Assembly: GCA_020881915.1 (NCBI GenBank)
Contig: JAJFPB010000007.1
Coordinates: forward strand, 3,472,001 to 3,536,000
From: Paramyrothecium sp. XJ0827
Taxonomy: Eukaryota > Ascomycota > Sordariomycetes > Hypocreales > Stachybotryaceae
Direction of reading: 5' to 3'
Length of the DNA stretch: 64,000 bases
This document shows positions 45,180 through 58,400 of the stretch, in pieces; within the stretch, counting starts at the first letter, position 1; each line of letters starts with the position of its first letter. The position numbers were made by a program, and so were the translations under genes. The notes beneath the pieces are model-generated. The model worked only from the letters and a program-made list of their open reading frames with translations, was not told the DNA's origin and ran no database searches.

Positions 45180-48100
45180 ATGTCCAACACCGCCGCGACC
45201 ACCGCAGCTGCCGCCAGCGCGCCCGCCAACCCTGACGACTCGGGTGAGTCCTACCGCCTGGCCCGTTCGCTACCTGTGCGCCCACAGCCGGCCAACTGCA
45301 CTTTTACTGCACTGCCCCTCCTGTTCCTCGAACCAACCCACTCTTGCTTATCGGCCTACCTGCTGGGCCACCATCACCTCCTTGCCTCATGCCTATATCC
45401 CTTACCGCTGCAAGCTCTTTTCTTTTTCTTTTTTCTATTTTTTGCTACCCCTAGCTTTTGGCCGTGCGGGTTTGCACTGCTTCGAATGACAAATGGCTAA
45501 CTGGGATTCTTTGCGCGCAATGTAGCTGCCTCCACCATCACCGTCAACACAAAAGCTCCTGCCAACTTCCCCCCACCAAAAACCGACAAGCCCCGCCCTC
45601 ACGTCTGCGCAACTTGCCAGCGCTCCTTTGCCCGATTGGAGCATCTGAAACGCCATGAGCGTTCCCACACAAAGGAGAAGCCGTTTGAGTGCCCAGAGTG
45701 CTCGAGGTGCTTCGCTCGTCGAGACTTGCTACTTCGTCACCAGCAGAAGCTCCATCAAACCTCGACGCCCTCGTCTCGCCCGCGCAACCGCCGTGAGTCT
45801 GCCAGCGGCGCCGCCCCCGGTCAGAGCAGGGCTCGCAAGAACAGTGTTGCTGGCCCCAACCCTGCCGGCGCCAATGGCGCGGCCTCCATGAGACCCCGTG
45901 CGAATACCATCAGCCATGTTGACGGCAATGCCATGCAGATGATTGCTGCAGCGAACGCTTCGATTGCCCGGGGCATGGCACCGACCCACAGCCGTCATCC
46001 AAGCCTTGTCGGATTGCCCGTCCACAACTTGGACCATGTCTTCAATGGCATGTCGACGGCCATGGGTCAGAGAGCTATTCAGCACGCTCTGCCGAAGCTT
46101 GAGACGGCTCAATTCAACGGCGATATGGGTGGAGGCCTGCGGACCGCCCCTCCAATGGCCGCTTTCCAGGAGTTCGATTTTGAGAACTTCCTCTTCGGCC
46201 CAGGTTCCACCATTAATCCCAACGCCCTTCATCTCAATGATTCTCCTCAGTCCATGGCCCTGGACCAGACCTCGCCTTTTGCGCCCGCACTTAATGAAAT
46301 TCCTTCGACGCAGCCTTTTGATGATACCTTTGACTGGTTGACCGGATTCGAGAACCAGATGTCCTTTCAGACGAACGAAAATGTGGTGGATGGGTCGAGC
46401 CCGTCAGCTATAAGCACGACGAGCCAGAGTGGGATAAGCGATGTGATGGTGGATGGATCAAATCACCCCGCGCCGGCCGGGACGAGTACCATGTGGCAAC
46501 CCTCCGTGATGGGACCCCCGCAGATGCCCAACCCCTTTGCGATGGATCTTAATGGTTCAGTCTTTCCGGACCTCCTGAATGGGGCTCCTTTATCACCGCA
46601 GCCAGCTTCTCAAAAGATCAATGACCCATACTTCTCCACGCCTCCACCTTCGCTGAGCTCGTTGAGCCCCTCCGTCGTATCTGGGCTCAACGCGCAAAAC
46701 ATTAACCAAACCCTTGGCTTCAACGCCGGCCCGGAAACGCCCTCATCCATCAACGGAGGAACCTATGGTGCCTCGCCCGTGACCACCATCACAGATGCCA
46801 CCCGGACTGCCGTCGTGAACACCTTGTCCCAGTGCCTGCCCTTTGGAGGTCGTAAATATTCCTTCACCTCTCAGTCCTCACCACAGTCGCCTCAATTCCA
46901 AACGCCCGGCATGCCCGCCGTCAACCTGCCCAGTACCCAGGACCTTCAGCGATACGTTGGGGCCTACCTGACGTATTTCCATCCTCATCTGCCCTTCCTC
47001 CACCTCCCCACCTTGTCCTTTGACATGTCTCACTCAAATAGCGGCCGTGCATTTGGTGTAGGCGGTAGTGGTTGTCTGCTCCTTTCCATGGCTGCAATCG
47101 GCGCCCTGTATGAGTTGGAGCATGCCCAGTCCAAGGATCTCTTCGAGATGGCCAAGAAGATGATCTTTTTTTACCTCGAGGAGCGTCGAAAGGCCGACGT
47201 TCGCAAGGCAGATGTCCGACGAAGCGTTTCCATGGTGGATCAGTCGTCCCACTCCAACGAAACATCGACCCACACTCCCGTCTGGCTGGTGCAGGCCATG
47301 CTGCTCAACGTTGTCTACGGTCACAACTGTGGTGACAAAACCGCTAGCGACATCGCCTCGACCCACTGCACAGCTCTAGTAAGCCTCGCACAAGCCGCTG
47401 ACTTGTTGCGCCTCGTCCGCATGGAACCGTCCGAGAAGCATGACGTACAGATGACCGATGATGGGAATTGGTCAATGAGAACTGATCGCGATGAGCATGC
47501 AGAGTGGCTGCAGTGGAAAGCGATGGAGGAGCGCAAGCGCACTCTTTACGTTGTCTTTATGATGTCCTGCCTCTTAGTGCTGGCTTACAACCACACACCC
47601 GCGTTGACGAATTCCGAGATCATGCTAGACCTCCCATGCGACGAAGAGTTCTATTCTGCCGAATCCAGTGCCGCGTTCTTCGCAAGGGGTGGCATCCGCG
47701 GCGCAAATCATAACAGGATGACCTTCCACGATGCATTAGGAGACTTGCTCCGCACCAAGGACAAGAACCAGAACCGCAGGCCCTCCATGACCCAATCCAA
47801 CCAGCAGCAGCAAGCTTTCGACCCATCGCTCGTCGGCATACACGGAAACAACACGGCCCCTAGCACCTTTGGCTCTTTGATCCTAATCCATGCTCTGCAC
47901 AACTACATCTGGGAGACTAGACAAAGACATCACAATAAAGTCTGGACAAATGAGGAGACAGAAAAGATGCACAGGCATATTGAGCCTGCATTGAAAGCTT
48001 GGCATACTTCATGGGCGAGCAATCCTCAGAATGTGGCTGAGCAGCCAAACATCTATGGGATTTGGCCCCTCTCAACGGGTGCAATGCCACTGCTCGACTT

Positions 48101-48914
48101 GGCATATGTTCGCCTGTTTGTCAATCTCTCGCGCTCCAAGGAGAAGTTCTGGCAGCGTGACTGGGATGGTATGGCCGACGAGCTGTCGAGGGGTTCCGAG
48201 ATTATTCAACATGCCGAGCAGTCACCAGCTTCGAATTCCGAGTCCGCCGGAACCGATCGCTCCGACAACTCTGGCAGTAGCACTGGATTTGTGGACTCTC
48301 CTGCAACACAAACCTCCTCGACAGATTTTCCGGCTGGCAAAGCCCCTGCGTCCTCTGACACGGCTGATCGATCCATCTCCCGGCGGGAGCGACATCTTCG
48401 AAAGGCTGCTTTCCACGCCATTGAATCGTTAGCCCGCGCTGGCAGGATTGGCGCCACGTTCGCCGACTTTACCAGCCGCGAGCTACCTCTTCAATGTGCC
48501 ATTTGCGCTTTCGATTGCGCTCAGGTCCTCGCTGAATGGCTTGCAACGCTTCAAGACCGAGTCGGGCGGTATGTGGGCATCCTCGGACAGAACACTGTCG
48601 ACTTTACCCAAGTTCCTGCAATCATGCTCCTGGAGGAAGACGATGTCAAGTTGCTCGACAAGGTACAAGAAGTCATTACCGCGGCCGAAATGAAGATAAA
48701 CCTGGAGATTGCGAACGCCAATCTGGACGGCATTGAAGGACTCCAGATGGATGAGCATACTGGTTATGCTACAAAGATACTGCGATTGACATCTTACATG
48801 ATGAACCGTTCCGCAGTCTGGCCTGTCAGGCATCTTATGGCTAGCTGCCTTGAGACACATGCCAACCACACCAGAGCCAGAGCCGAGAAATCTGTCGCTG
48901 GAATGGAAACTTAA
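45180..48914 (+). CDS. C2H2 zinc-finger transcription factor, AmdX/ADR1 type
   Basis: Two exons, 45180-45243 and 45526-48914, with a 282-base first intron (GTGAGT, branch CTAAC, GTAG); 1150 residues. Two adjacent C2H2 fingers lie near the N-terminus: C49-C52-H65-H69 ([21 protein letters not shown]) and C77-C80-H93-H98 ([22 protein letters not shown]). The linker TKEKPF and the paired R..LEHLKRH / RRDLLLRH helices are those of yeast Adr1 and Aspergillus AmdX. A basic, Ser/Pro/Asn-rich stretch follows, and from about residue 490 a fungal-specific transcription-factor domain ([20 protein letters not shown] onwards). Relatives regulate use of alternative carbon or nitrogen sources; the targets here are unknown. 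Acidic and aromatic patches ([22 protein letters not shown]) could activate transcription. Nuclear. The ATG at 45180 follows CCACA and begins [13 protein letters not shown]. Confidence 0.93.
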
Positions 48915-49905
48915 TCTCGCCATCTCGAGTAGTTTCTTACTGTTGTATCAATTATTCAGGGAACTCTTTGTTCGTTTCATTGTCATGGGATTGTTCCAGT
49001 TCACGGAAAGGGCCGTCAACTGGACCCGATGTCCCTGAACAGCTGCTACAAGCGTACTTTTCAGGCACGGTCGACGACCCATATGCACCTCCGCTCCAGG
49101 GTCTCGCGAGCGATTATCAATCGACTTGACGGGCGAGTACATAAAATCACCATCAAATGTATATAATTGACGACTGGTTTGATCGGCTTCAAAAGGGGAA
49201 CGCCAACGCCACCCTGGCATGGTTTTACTCACCCAATTCTTGCGAACATTTATTACGAAACGAATGACGAGACCAAAGATAGCCCATTCGACACGAAGGA
49301 CAGTCTTTCCATTCATCTGACCAGTACTGGCATTCATCACTTGTTTTCTTCTGCGCGGAGTTACTCAAAATGAAATAAAAAGGGGCAGTATGTCAGACAC
49401 ATCTGTAGTGGTATGTTGGTTTGAACGTCCTTCGGAGAAAATCTACTGTTGTATTTGAGGGATGAGCAATGCTTGTGCAATCTGCAGGCGCAGCCTGTGT
49501 TGGCTAGACGCCACCGAAACTCTGCCTTTCTGCTCTACGGTGGTTATTCATGGTTGGCGAAGGATTTTTGAATTGTGAAAAGCACTTGTACCATTCATGA
49601 GGATGGGTAGCACATGTAACATAAAATAGGTAAATGGAAGATTCAGGCGGATAGGGATTTGCAAGTTCCTCTGAGAAATCATGAAGTGTCCCAAAAGTTT
49701 ACGCTCTGAAGAAACAATATTTGAGGACTTAAGTACTATTTGTAGCAGAATTCTCCCTCATCTTCATTACGGAAATGCTTGCTAACCTAGGTTACTCCAA
49801 ACAGCTTTCAAACGCCTCCAATACCAGTCGTGTCTTTTCTTCCTCCTCTTTGTTTTCGACAGTCAGCACATGACCTCAAGTTCAAGTACCCGAGAGAGTT
49901 ATCAA
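48915..49905. other. Convergent 3' intergenic region
   Basis: About 1 kb between the 3' ends of the zinc-finger gene (+) and the oxidoreductase gene (-). AT-rich, with short open frames only. Confidence 0.55.
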
Positions 49906-50937
49906 TCATGCTCCAATCTTGATGACCACTTTCCCCTTGGGTTTACCGTTCTCAACCTTCTCAAATGCCTTGACAAATTCCTCAAATTCATATACACTAT
50001 CGACATTGGGGCGGCACTTTCCAGCATCTATCAGCTGAGAGATGTGGGACAAATCCGATCCTGAAGGCTCAACGAGATACCAAGCCGCCTTGGCGAGCGT
50101 CTTACCGGACGCCGATTCGGGTTTCGAGGCCTCGGGGTTGCCGACAACGGAGAGCAGCACACCACCGTCCTTTACGGCGTCCCAGCACGAGGTCAGCGTG
50201 GCGCCGCCGACATTGTCGACGATCAGGTCAAACTCGCGTGCCGCGCGGTCCTCTGCCACCCAAGCGCCGAGGGACTGCGTGGTGTAATCGATAGTCTCGG
50301 TGGCGCCGAGCTCCAGTACTGACGAGGCTTGAGATGCGCTGCACAGGCCGGCGATGGCGCCGGCGCCGGCGGCTGAGGCGAATTGTACGGACCATGAACC
50401 AACGCCACCACTGGCACCAGTAACGAGCACGCGGAGCTGCTTGTTGGAGGCAATGGCCTCGGAGTTGTTGTCCAGGACAGCGCGCTTATCGAGGGTACCG
50501 TGGCTGAAGAGTCCCTGCCACGCGGTAAGGGAGCTGAGCGGCGTTGCAGCGGCATCTGTCCAACTCAGCGACGCGGGCTTCTTGGCCATCTCGGCGGGTT
50601 TGGCAAAGGTGTACTCCCTCATGGTGCCGAACCGTGGGACCGCGAGACGGAAGTATACCTCGTCACCGACTTTGAAGTCGGAAGATGCGCTCTCGGGCAG
50701 GGCAGCGACGACGCCGGCGCACTCGGTGCCAGGGACGCGCTCGCGGTTCGGGTCGAAGAGCTGGGGGAAGCGTAGCTCCCAATTGAGCTCGCCGAGGCAG
50801 GGGGAGGCGGCCATGACGCGGATGAGGTGATCCTCGGGGTCGGTGGGTGTGGGAAGGGGTCTGGTGTGCATGGTGAGGGTGGTGGATTTGGGGTCGAGCT
50901 GGTTGATGGCTCGCATTGTGGATGGTAGGGGGGCCAT
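49906..50937 (-). CDS. Medium-chain dehydrogenase/reductase, quinone-oxidoreductase-like
   Basis: Single exon, 343 residues. I chose the ATG at 50937 (MAPLPSTMRAINQLD); the frame is open upstream but that part lacks family character. An N-terminal GroES-like domain (about 30-130) contains VPGTECAGVVAALPESASSDFKVGDEV. A Rossmann fold follows, with VLVTGASGGVG (about 170-180) for NAD(P)H binding and FDLIVDNVGG. The C-terminus has FVKAFEKVENGKPKGKVVIKI, the usual MDR ending. The cysteine/histidine ligands of zinc alcohol dehydrogenases are not evident, so a zinc-free NADPH-dependent quinone or enone reductase is most likely; the substrate is unknown. No targeting signal, so probably cytosolic. 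Its start faces the Nudix gene across about 920 bases. Confidence 0.93.
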   Translation of the reverse strand: MAPLPSTMRAINQLDPKSTTLTMHTRPLPTPTDPEDHLIRVMAASPCLGELNWELRFPQLFDPNRERVPGTECAGVVAALPESASSDFKVGDEVYFRLAVPRFGTMREYTFAKPAEMAKKPASLSWTDAAATPLSSLTAWQGLFSHGTLDKRAVLDNNSEAIASNKQLRVLVTGASGGVGSWSVQFASAAGAGAIAGLCSASQASSVLELGATETIDYTTQSLGAWVAEDRAAREFDLIVDNVGGATLTSCWDAVKDGGVLLSVVGNPEASKPESASGKTLAKAAWYLVEPSGSDLSHISQLIDAGKCRPNVDSVYEFEEFVKAFEKVENGKPKGKVVIKIGA

Positions 50938-51858
50938 TGTGGTGGTGTGTGGGAGCGATGGAGAGGAGTCAAGATGAGTATGAACGTATAAGTTCAAGCA
51001 ACGGTATGGATCCGACTGATTGCTAAAGTGTCTGATGGAGTTCGATGCTTTGTTCAACAAACATTGTCAATACTCAAGTGTTTCGAACTCTTTTATACCT
51101 TTTGCGAGAGGAACGCCCCCTCTTCTTCGCCCACGAATGGCCACGAACAATTCACTTTGAAGGCACCATGCGGCGTCGCCGTCGCGCCGAACGAGCGACG
51201 ATGGAGGCCAACCTACTTCCAAATGAGGAAATAATTGAGTTGGTGTTCTGCATTGACTCCAGAGTGGCTGTGGGGGTTTGGTGAACAGAGTCGGCCGCCG
51301 GCTTGACGATGGCCGCAAAGCCCGGGGAATGGGACTGGGGAGCCGGGTGGAAGTGGGGCGGGGTGGCTTGCCAGAAGCCCGCATAGCCTATCCGGGTAAT
51401 AAGTTCGGGCCAAAATTGCACCGTGGCACCACCTTGAAAGGTTCAAGCAACGACAGGCCAGACTCTGCTGACATCCGCTCATGTGATTTAGACTTTTGGC
51501 GCATAGAAGTGGACGCAGACGTTCATGAGCACGAGGAGGCCGGGCAACCCGACTTCACGGGTAGTCTTCATGCTTCGGAACGCCATCATGAATGCTTGTC
51601 TCCCAGAACTAAGCCCAACTGCTCATTCTCGTATAGCGTGGAGACCGAGGCGAGGAGCGGCTGGAGGTCGCTGCCTAGGTGGGTTGCGGGGAGGTGCATT
51701 AGTTGAAACAAGGAGTTGGTTTAGTTCAAGCCAAGATTGTTTTGTCAGTTGAGGAAGGCTGGGAGCGTGACTTTGGGCTATGATCAAAAAGACTGGGTTA
51801 CGTCTGACTCCTTCATGTGATTCCTTCTAACACATTTTCGGCCGGACCGAGACTGGCA
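50938..51858. other. Divergent intergenic region (MDR / Nudix)
   Basis: About 920 bases serving two outward-facing genes. No gene or RNA recognised. A shared promoter region could allow co-regulation, which the sequence alone cannot show. Confidence 0.5.
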
Positions 51859-52488
51859 ATGGGCACTCAAGAAGCAGCGAAAGAGGCTGCCTCGCAAACA
51901 GTCCCGGATTTCAATCTCACATTGGACAGCTCGGTGGAAGGTTGGAACGTGCCCGCCAAAGAGTGGCTGCACAGAAACCAGAAGTCATGGAACGGTCTCG
52001 TAGCCGCAGCACTCGTCTTCGACGCCCAGAACCGCGTCCTCCTGGTCCAGCGCGCCGCGGACGACACTTGCCCTCACCGCTGGGAGCCACCCGGCGGCGC
52101 CGTGGAGAAGAAAGACGCCACCGTGCTGGCCGGCTGCGCGCGGGAGCTGTGGGAGGAAACGGGCCTGCGAGCGGTAAGGGTGCGCCGCTGCGTGCCGGTG
52201 CGCGACGAGGGCCGCGCGTGGGAGCAGCCCGGGATGCCGATGCTGGGGACCCAGAACCGGATCTTCTTCCAGTTCACGTTCGAGGTGGCGGTCCTCGGGG
52301 GAGGAGGACGGGGGGAGGAGCTCGCGGTGCGGCTGGATCCGCGGGAGCACCAGGGTTTTGCGTGGGCGACAGAGGAGGACGTGAGGGCTGGGAGGCTGGG
52401 CGACAGAGACATCAGGTGGACGACGAAGTTGGTGAAGAATGTGCTGCTGGAAGGGTTTCGACTGCGGCTGGAGGATGGGAGCAAATGA
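51859..52488 (+). CDS. Nudix hydrolase
   Basis: Single exon, 209 residues from the ATG at 51859 (MGTQEAAKEAASQ); the frame upstream has no earlier ATG that improves the protein. The Nudix fold runs from about residue 45 (NGLVAAALVFDAQNRVLLVQR). The Nudix box is at about 79-103 (GGAVEKKDATVLAGCARELWEETGL) with the metal-binding REL.EE core intact. The glutamate usually found eight residues before that REx core is an alanine, within DATVL. Nudix enzymes cleave nucleoside diphosphates linked to another group; the substrate here cannot be predicted. No targeting signal or membrane segment. It is divergent from the MDR gene. Confidence 0.93.
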   Translation: MGTQEAAKEAASQTVPDFNLTLDSSVEGWNVPAKEWLHRNQKSWNGLVAAALVFDAQNRVLLVQRAADDTCPHRWEPPGGAVEKKDATVLAGCARELWEETGLRAVRVRRCVPVRDEGRAWEQPGMPMLGTQNRIFFQFTFEVAVLGGGGRGEELAVRLDPREHQGFAWATEEDVRAGRLGDRDIRWTTKLVKNVLLEGFRLRLEDGSK

Positions 52489-55400
52489 ACTGGTAGCTGC
52501 GCGTGTTGGGAATCATGGGAACTCGATGACTGCGGAGTTAGGCTGTAACCATTGAGAAGCGTATATCCTCTACTACGAGAGCTTTCAAGACATCTTAATG
52601 GCAAAATGCGTTTCCATTAATGTGATCTATTAAGGCTCACCGAGCTCAACATAATTTGCATGTGTGCAGTTACCAACTATATAGTTGTTAGTGAACCATT
52701 CAGCAAGCTTCACGGCCCGACACATGTCAAAACATCCCGTGGTTATCTCTGCCTACTCTTAATACTTTTCAGCATGCGTATGTCCGTTTGGGCATTTCTG
52801 CATAGTCTGTAGTCAACGACCTGACTCGCACTAAGTCATCTTGCATCGTAAGTGGAGCATTGAAGATAGGTTGCAAGCACCAAACCGACATAGGACGCTC
52901 CCAGATACTACTGATGGCACGAGCATGGATACAACAATACCAAATCCTGACCCTCGTACTACCAAAAAAACCACCCGGAAACAATTCCGGACAACAGGAC
53001 GGAGATTCACTCCGGCAGTCTTGGGACCCTAATCGCTGTCCCGAGGAGATGCTCTACAGGGCGCCGAGTATGCGATACGTAAAGATGATAAATCAGCTCC
53101 TTAGTAAGGTGACTTGACGAACCCAAATTGGGCCAAATTGGGGAATTATCTGGGGAGCATTGGGTATGAATAATATTGTCATCATCGATATCAGATAAGT
53201 GAGCCGAGCAGTCCGGCAATAGAAGACAGAATTTCTGCTTGCAAACGAGACTTCTGCTTGGTACCGTCATCGAGTCGAAGTCCGCTCACCCCTTTACTAA
53301 ATTGGCAGGCTCAAGCTAGAGTAAGTGATGGGCATATCAAGCTATTGGTTCCTAGCAGATCGATTAATCGATCTTAGATTGAGATCCAAAATCTCCGAAG
53401 CAATTCAGACGCGCGTAGCACAATTCCTTGCGTGGTCCTTATAAAAAACCGCACAACATGCCATACCTCCAGTTCGTTGAGTAGTTGCGTAGCAGGACCA
53501 GCTGATTGTGAAGTTACCAAGCTATCCAACCTAGTACTGTTCATGAAGCAAGAATAAGGGGCCAGCACCTCTTCATTGCACAACGAATCCAGTTGCTGGA
53601 CACTATTTCGTCGACTCGAAGATGCCGGGCCATTCCCGCGTTAGCCTTTGCCACCTTCGCTTGCAATGGTCGGATGTTTCAGCTAGCAAGGCGGCAAGGC
53701 GTTGTGGTAAAAGCCACCAGGAACACGACGCATGCCTTTCGTCGAGGAGTGAGGATCCTCGCGATCCAATTGGATGGGCTCTTTCCGAGATCGCCAGGCA
53801 GTGCCCATGGAATGGACAGGAGAGTTTGCCGGCGAAACTCAACCATAATTCGAGACCCGCATGCCGTTGGGACGATTGAAAGGCTACTCTACATCAAGGC
53901 ACTGGGAAGCATCGGGGGGTGAAATGTATGCATTGGTGCGTGGCGAAGACCATGGTTCTCACGGTATGTTCGATACCGTCGGTCTCAAGGGCGGATCACA
54001 CAATTATGAGGCCATGTTGGCTGCCCTACTAACTAAGCGATCGAGGCATTTCAAATATCTGGGACCGGAACGCTATCGAGGAGGTTCCGAGATCTTGGGT
54101 AGACCGTTATGGGCGCAAATGACCTCAGCGGCTGCCGGATTTAATCACGGCCTCGCCAGGGCGGGCTGCTAGTACAAATGTCTTTGCAGACGTAGTGCCC
54201 AGCAGGTTTTGGACAGCGATTTTGTCTTTGCCCAGTACTTTTGCCAAGGGGAAAGACAAATCATTTATTTGACTGCGTGTATTGCGAGCAACAGCATTAG
54301 CGTCCCTGCTGCGACCATTGGACGTGCTTGACGGCGGCGAACTTGGCAGCATACGAAACAGTGCGGGTAAAGTATCGATGGAAGAAAAGGTACATAGGCT
54401 AACTTTAGACGACTGCATTTACCGCTATTTCCCTGACCATGCCGGTAGTTTTGGAGGAGTCAAGGATGCGCGCAGAGACACACGTGTACCCTGACGTTGG
54501 AGAATGCATTGCTTTTTCCGGTTTCGTTACCCCCCAGGGCCGACGAGGGTTCCTGGCAGAGGGCAGCCATGGTGCGCGCTTGTAAAACACGAGCATTTGG
54601 GATCGCCATGCGCAGAAACCTGGCAGCCAGCAAAGCCCAGTGTCCCCCTGGCCAATAGCACGCGGCCTACGATAACCACCCCATGCTCCCGGTATCCTTG
54701 CCTTGGCCAGCAGGCGGTCATGATAATGGCATAACAAAAACCTCAGCTAGATAATGCCCATTAATTATCTGGTACCGGCTCGTCCAGGCAGGAGATGCCG
54801 CCGTGGACCCCCATCCTTAATTTACACAAGGCGCACGCTCCACGTCCAGCTCCAGGCCCAGCGCGGCACTCGAGCGCCCCATTTTCCCACGATGGGGCAC
54901 GTCTACGTCAGGGGCAGGGCGGAACTTGTTCGAGATTTTTTCTAGCGGCGGGACCCAGAAGCGACAATGAAATGAAGTGAAGATGAAAATGCCAGCACAG
55001 ACTGGAGCTGATCAATGCCGTCCCATTGAGATCTACCGACCTGGTCCGTGATTACGTAGAAAATCGGCGTGCGTGCGTGCGTGCGTGCGTGCGTGCATGT
55101 ATGCATGAATAGGGACCCTTACCTACCTGAAAGCGGTGCTTGACTTGGACGGTCCCTTTTGGTCGTATGATCAGTGAGTAGGTAAAGAGATAGGGATAGG
55201 ACCTTTTGGAGCGTCCGGTATCGCTAGCAAAGCGCCGTCGAGGACAAAAACTAGCCGGGACAAGGAGACATCTAAACAGCGGCCCGCCAACTACTGAAGC
55301 GGTTCCGCCAACGCGGAATCGGAGATCATAAGTGTAATTGTCACCTCCATCGTCGGGGTCTTTTTGTAGGCAAGGCTGCCAATCTAACATGCGCTATCGA

Positions 55401-58400
55401 TGACTGCACGAGGCAAAGCGGCTCACTGCAGATGTTCGTGTTAGGGCGCCGCGTTGGAATCGAATTCGTAGGGTTTGCCATCGGTGGCAGTGACGGCGCC
55501 CTGACGGCCCAATGACGGCGACCCTTGTAACACCAAAAATGCTGTGGTGCCAATTGCCCAACGGGAGGGCCAGCAATTCAGGGTGGGAAAAAGGCAACAC
55601 CAAAGTGCCTGTGCTACTTGACTCGTGATCTTGAACCCTACCTCAAGTTGGAAATGGGTGGGGGCTGGCTCTACTCGTCTGATCAATGCGAGACCACCCA
55701 CGATTTTCGTCACTTCTGTCAAAAAGACGTCTCGATTGGGGCTGGGTGTGCCGCAGATGCTGGCAGGAACCGGGCGTAAGACCCCTCCCCATCACATCAT
55801 TCCCGGCTGTCGATCCGATGCAGCTGTACTGCACAAAGCGGAAAGTCGAAAAGGGTTTCGCTCGGCGTACGTTTACTTACGCGGCTCGTGGCCCTCTTGT
55901 CGATAGCGATAGTCCTCCCCTTCGAGGGTGTTATTCGCCGTCGACAGGACCCCCTTCTCGCCCACCCGGTGCTTCCGCGTGGGCGGAGACTGCAGGTCTG
56001 GTTCGGCGAGGGAGGTCCTCCGGAGATGCTAGATGCCGATGCTCTTCGAGGATGATGCCGAGATATGCCCCTGGAGATTGATGATGAAGTCGATGGCTGG
56101 TGAGCCTATTGCCGACAACCGGCCGCGCCCTGCGTGTTGCCGCGAAGCCGACCCATGGCGGACTGCATGACGGCGCCAGTGCCGAGTGGAGGACCGCACC
56201 ACAACCTGTGAGCGTTCGGCGATGGTGGCCTCGTTTAGTTGCAGCCAGGCGCATGGCGAAGCCCGCCAGGCAGGTCAAAGAATCGGGTTTCTTGGACTTG
56301 CCTGTACTTGAGCAGCGACACTGGTCCACCCCGCTGGGCATTGAGGATATGTGAGTACGGGTTACGTATTCTTGGTATTGTACTATGGTAAGGCTCGCAT
56401 CGAGCAAGATGCGCCGAGCCACTAAGAAACCTGGGGTTTTTTTCTTGTCTGACTTGAAGGTCAGGCCTGGCCTGGGGACTAGATGAGGCTTGGCCCCTTG
56501 GCTTATCTAGGTGAAGAACCAGTCCAGGTGACGAGATGGGAGGGAGGTTGACGAGTGCCCATCCGGATGAAGCTTGTGATCATGACGGACCGCCATGCCA
56601 TTAACTTTGCCAACCTCTTTATGCCATTTCTTATCTTCCCATCTCCCTCTTGTTCTCCTCGTCGTCCATCCTTTCCTCTCTTCTTCATCTCTTCGACCGG
56701 TGTGTATGTTCTGATACACCGTCTTTTTCCACTCTCCTCCAACGCGGCTCGACCAGAAAAGAGCGGGTTATAGCACCCCTACCGAAACCTGCCGAATCTG
56801 GGCTCCTGCAGGCCGACAGCTCGTGACATCTCTTTCTGGCCCGCGACTCGTGCAGCGTGCAGCGTGCAGCAGAAAGCGAACCCACACGCCGCGACCCTTT
56901 CCCGCTCAATCAGCTCTCCTCTCACCTTGCTGGGTGCGGTCCGCTTCTCCCTCGACTCAACCACCCAACGGCCCGCGACGTCTTCCACTCAACACCGGTC
57001 CCCTCCCTCCATTCCTCACCCCACAGTTTGCCTCCTCCGCCTCCTCTGGACCAAACCTAACTCTCACTGCAACCCCACTCGGGGGCATGCGAGCTAGCCA
57101 TTACCCCAGCGGCGAGACAGCGTCGACGCGGCATCATCTACGAATTCCCTCCCCAGATACGGGCAGCCGGAATTACCGTTGGAACGGTCTTCTTACTTTT
57201 GCTTTTTTGCCTCTGTGGAGATCGCCGTGGTTCCTGGATGACAGATACCTTTGAACTGGTGAGACATTGGTTCATCACTGTTTAACTCCGAATAATCGTT
57301 TATGATCGCCCTCTTCTCCCGCCGAAGACCGCTTCTATCCTTCCCCCCTTGGCTCGCAACTCATCCCGAAATCCATCCCTCTTCATCCCACCTCTGACCG
57401 ACCACTCGCCTTTCCCCCATGTCACGTCCCGTGCCCCCCCTAGCCTGATTCGCAGACCAGCCTTGTTGAATCATTGACCGGCGGCATCTCGCCTGTCGTT
57501 TCGGCCATTGGCCACGACTCGTTTCACTCCACGACCTCCAACCAACACACTGTTGATTTAAGCTATTTCTCCTTCGACCGTCGATCTCTTCCCAGCCAAG
57601 CAGCTACTGCGTGTAGGGACAGTTCCGACTTGTCTCTGACCTGCACGTAAGGCATCTGAATCAGCGCACGCGATTTGGCGTTTGTTCTTATCGTCGAACT
57701 CGCTTCCTCTTCCTATTTTTACGAAGCGTTTCCCCTCCAGGTACGTAATGTCTTTTCTTCCTATCAGTTCTCTTACCATCGTTCACCGTCCTTGATCCCC
57801 GCAACGTACGCGGAGAGACCCTTGCATTCGACTCCTTCGTGCCACCACCATCCTCATCTGCCTCTGCCTTGTCTTGGCATGGGTGTATCGGTCTAGGCGC
57901 CGTCACCCGCTACTCTATTCACCACTCAGACCCCCGGTCACCTTCCCCAGCCATCCGTGCTTCTCCAATCCAGGTGAATCGGAGAACAAGCGAGACCCAA
58001 TCAGATTGGCCGCAGTCGGCTGGGCAGAGCAAACAGGCCGAAAGGTACAATCAGGCAAAAGCGCAGGGCCGACTCGAGCAAGCATCCCTCTCGACCGCCC
58101 CTTGCGAGCCAGGGTGCTCTTTTTATACCGCATTCAGTCTATCGACAAATTGTGTCTTGTCTCCTCACCGTCCGGGGTGGACGAGTGCGTGCCTCTGCAG
58201 TCGTGGTGCGGTCTGGTCCCGCATTTTCCCAATTGCGCATTTTCCCCTCATCGGAGTTTCTTTGATTTATTTCTGTGCTCCCGGCGAATGGCGATCTGAT
58301 CTTGTCGAGATTTTGGCCATTCCCCATTGCATTGTACAGATCGTCGAGTCTTGACGCGGCCTGTCCCGGGCTGTCAGCACCTTGCATTATAATAGACAGA

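Noticed and set aside
44489..45229. 246-codon minus frame upstream of the zinc-finger gene
   Set aside because: Antisense to the C/T-rich leader and first exon; Arg-rich composition typical of a shadow.
49906..52488. MDR, Nudix and zinc-finger genes as a metabolic cluster
   Set aside because: No synthase, transporter or other core enzyme nearby; adjacency alone does not support a pathway.
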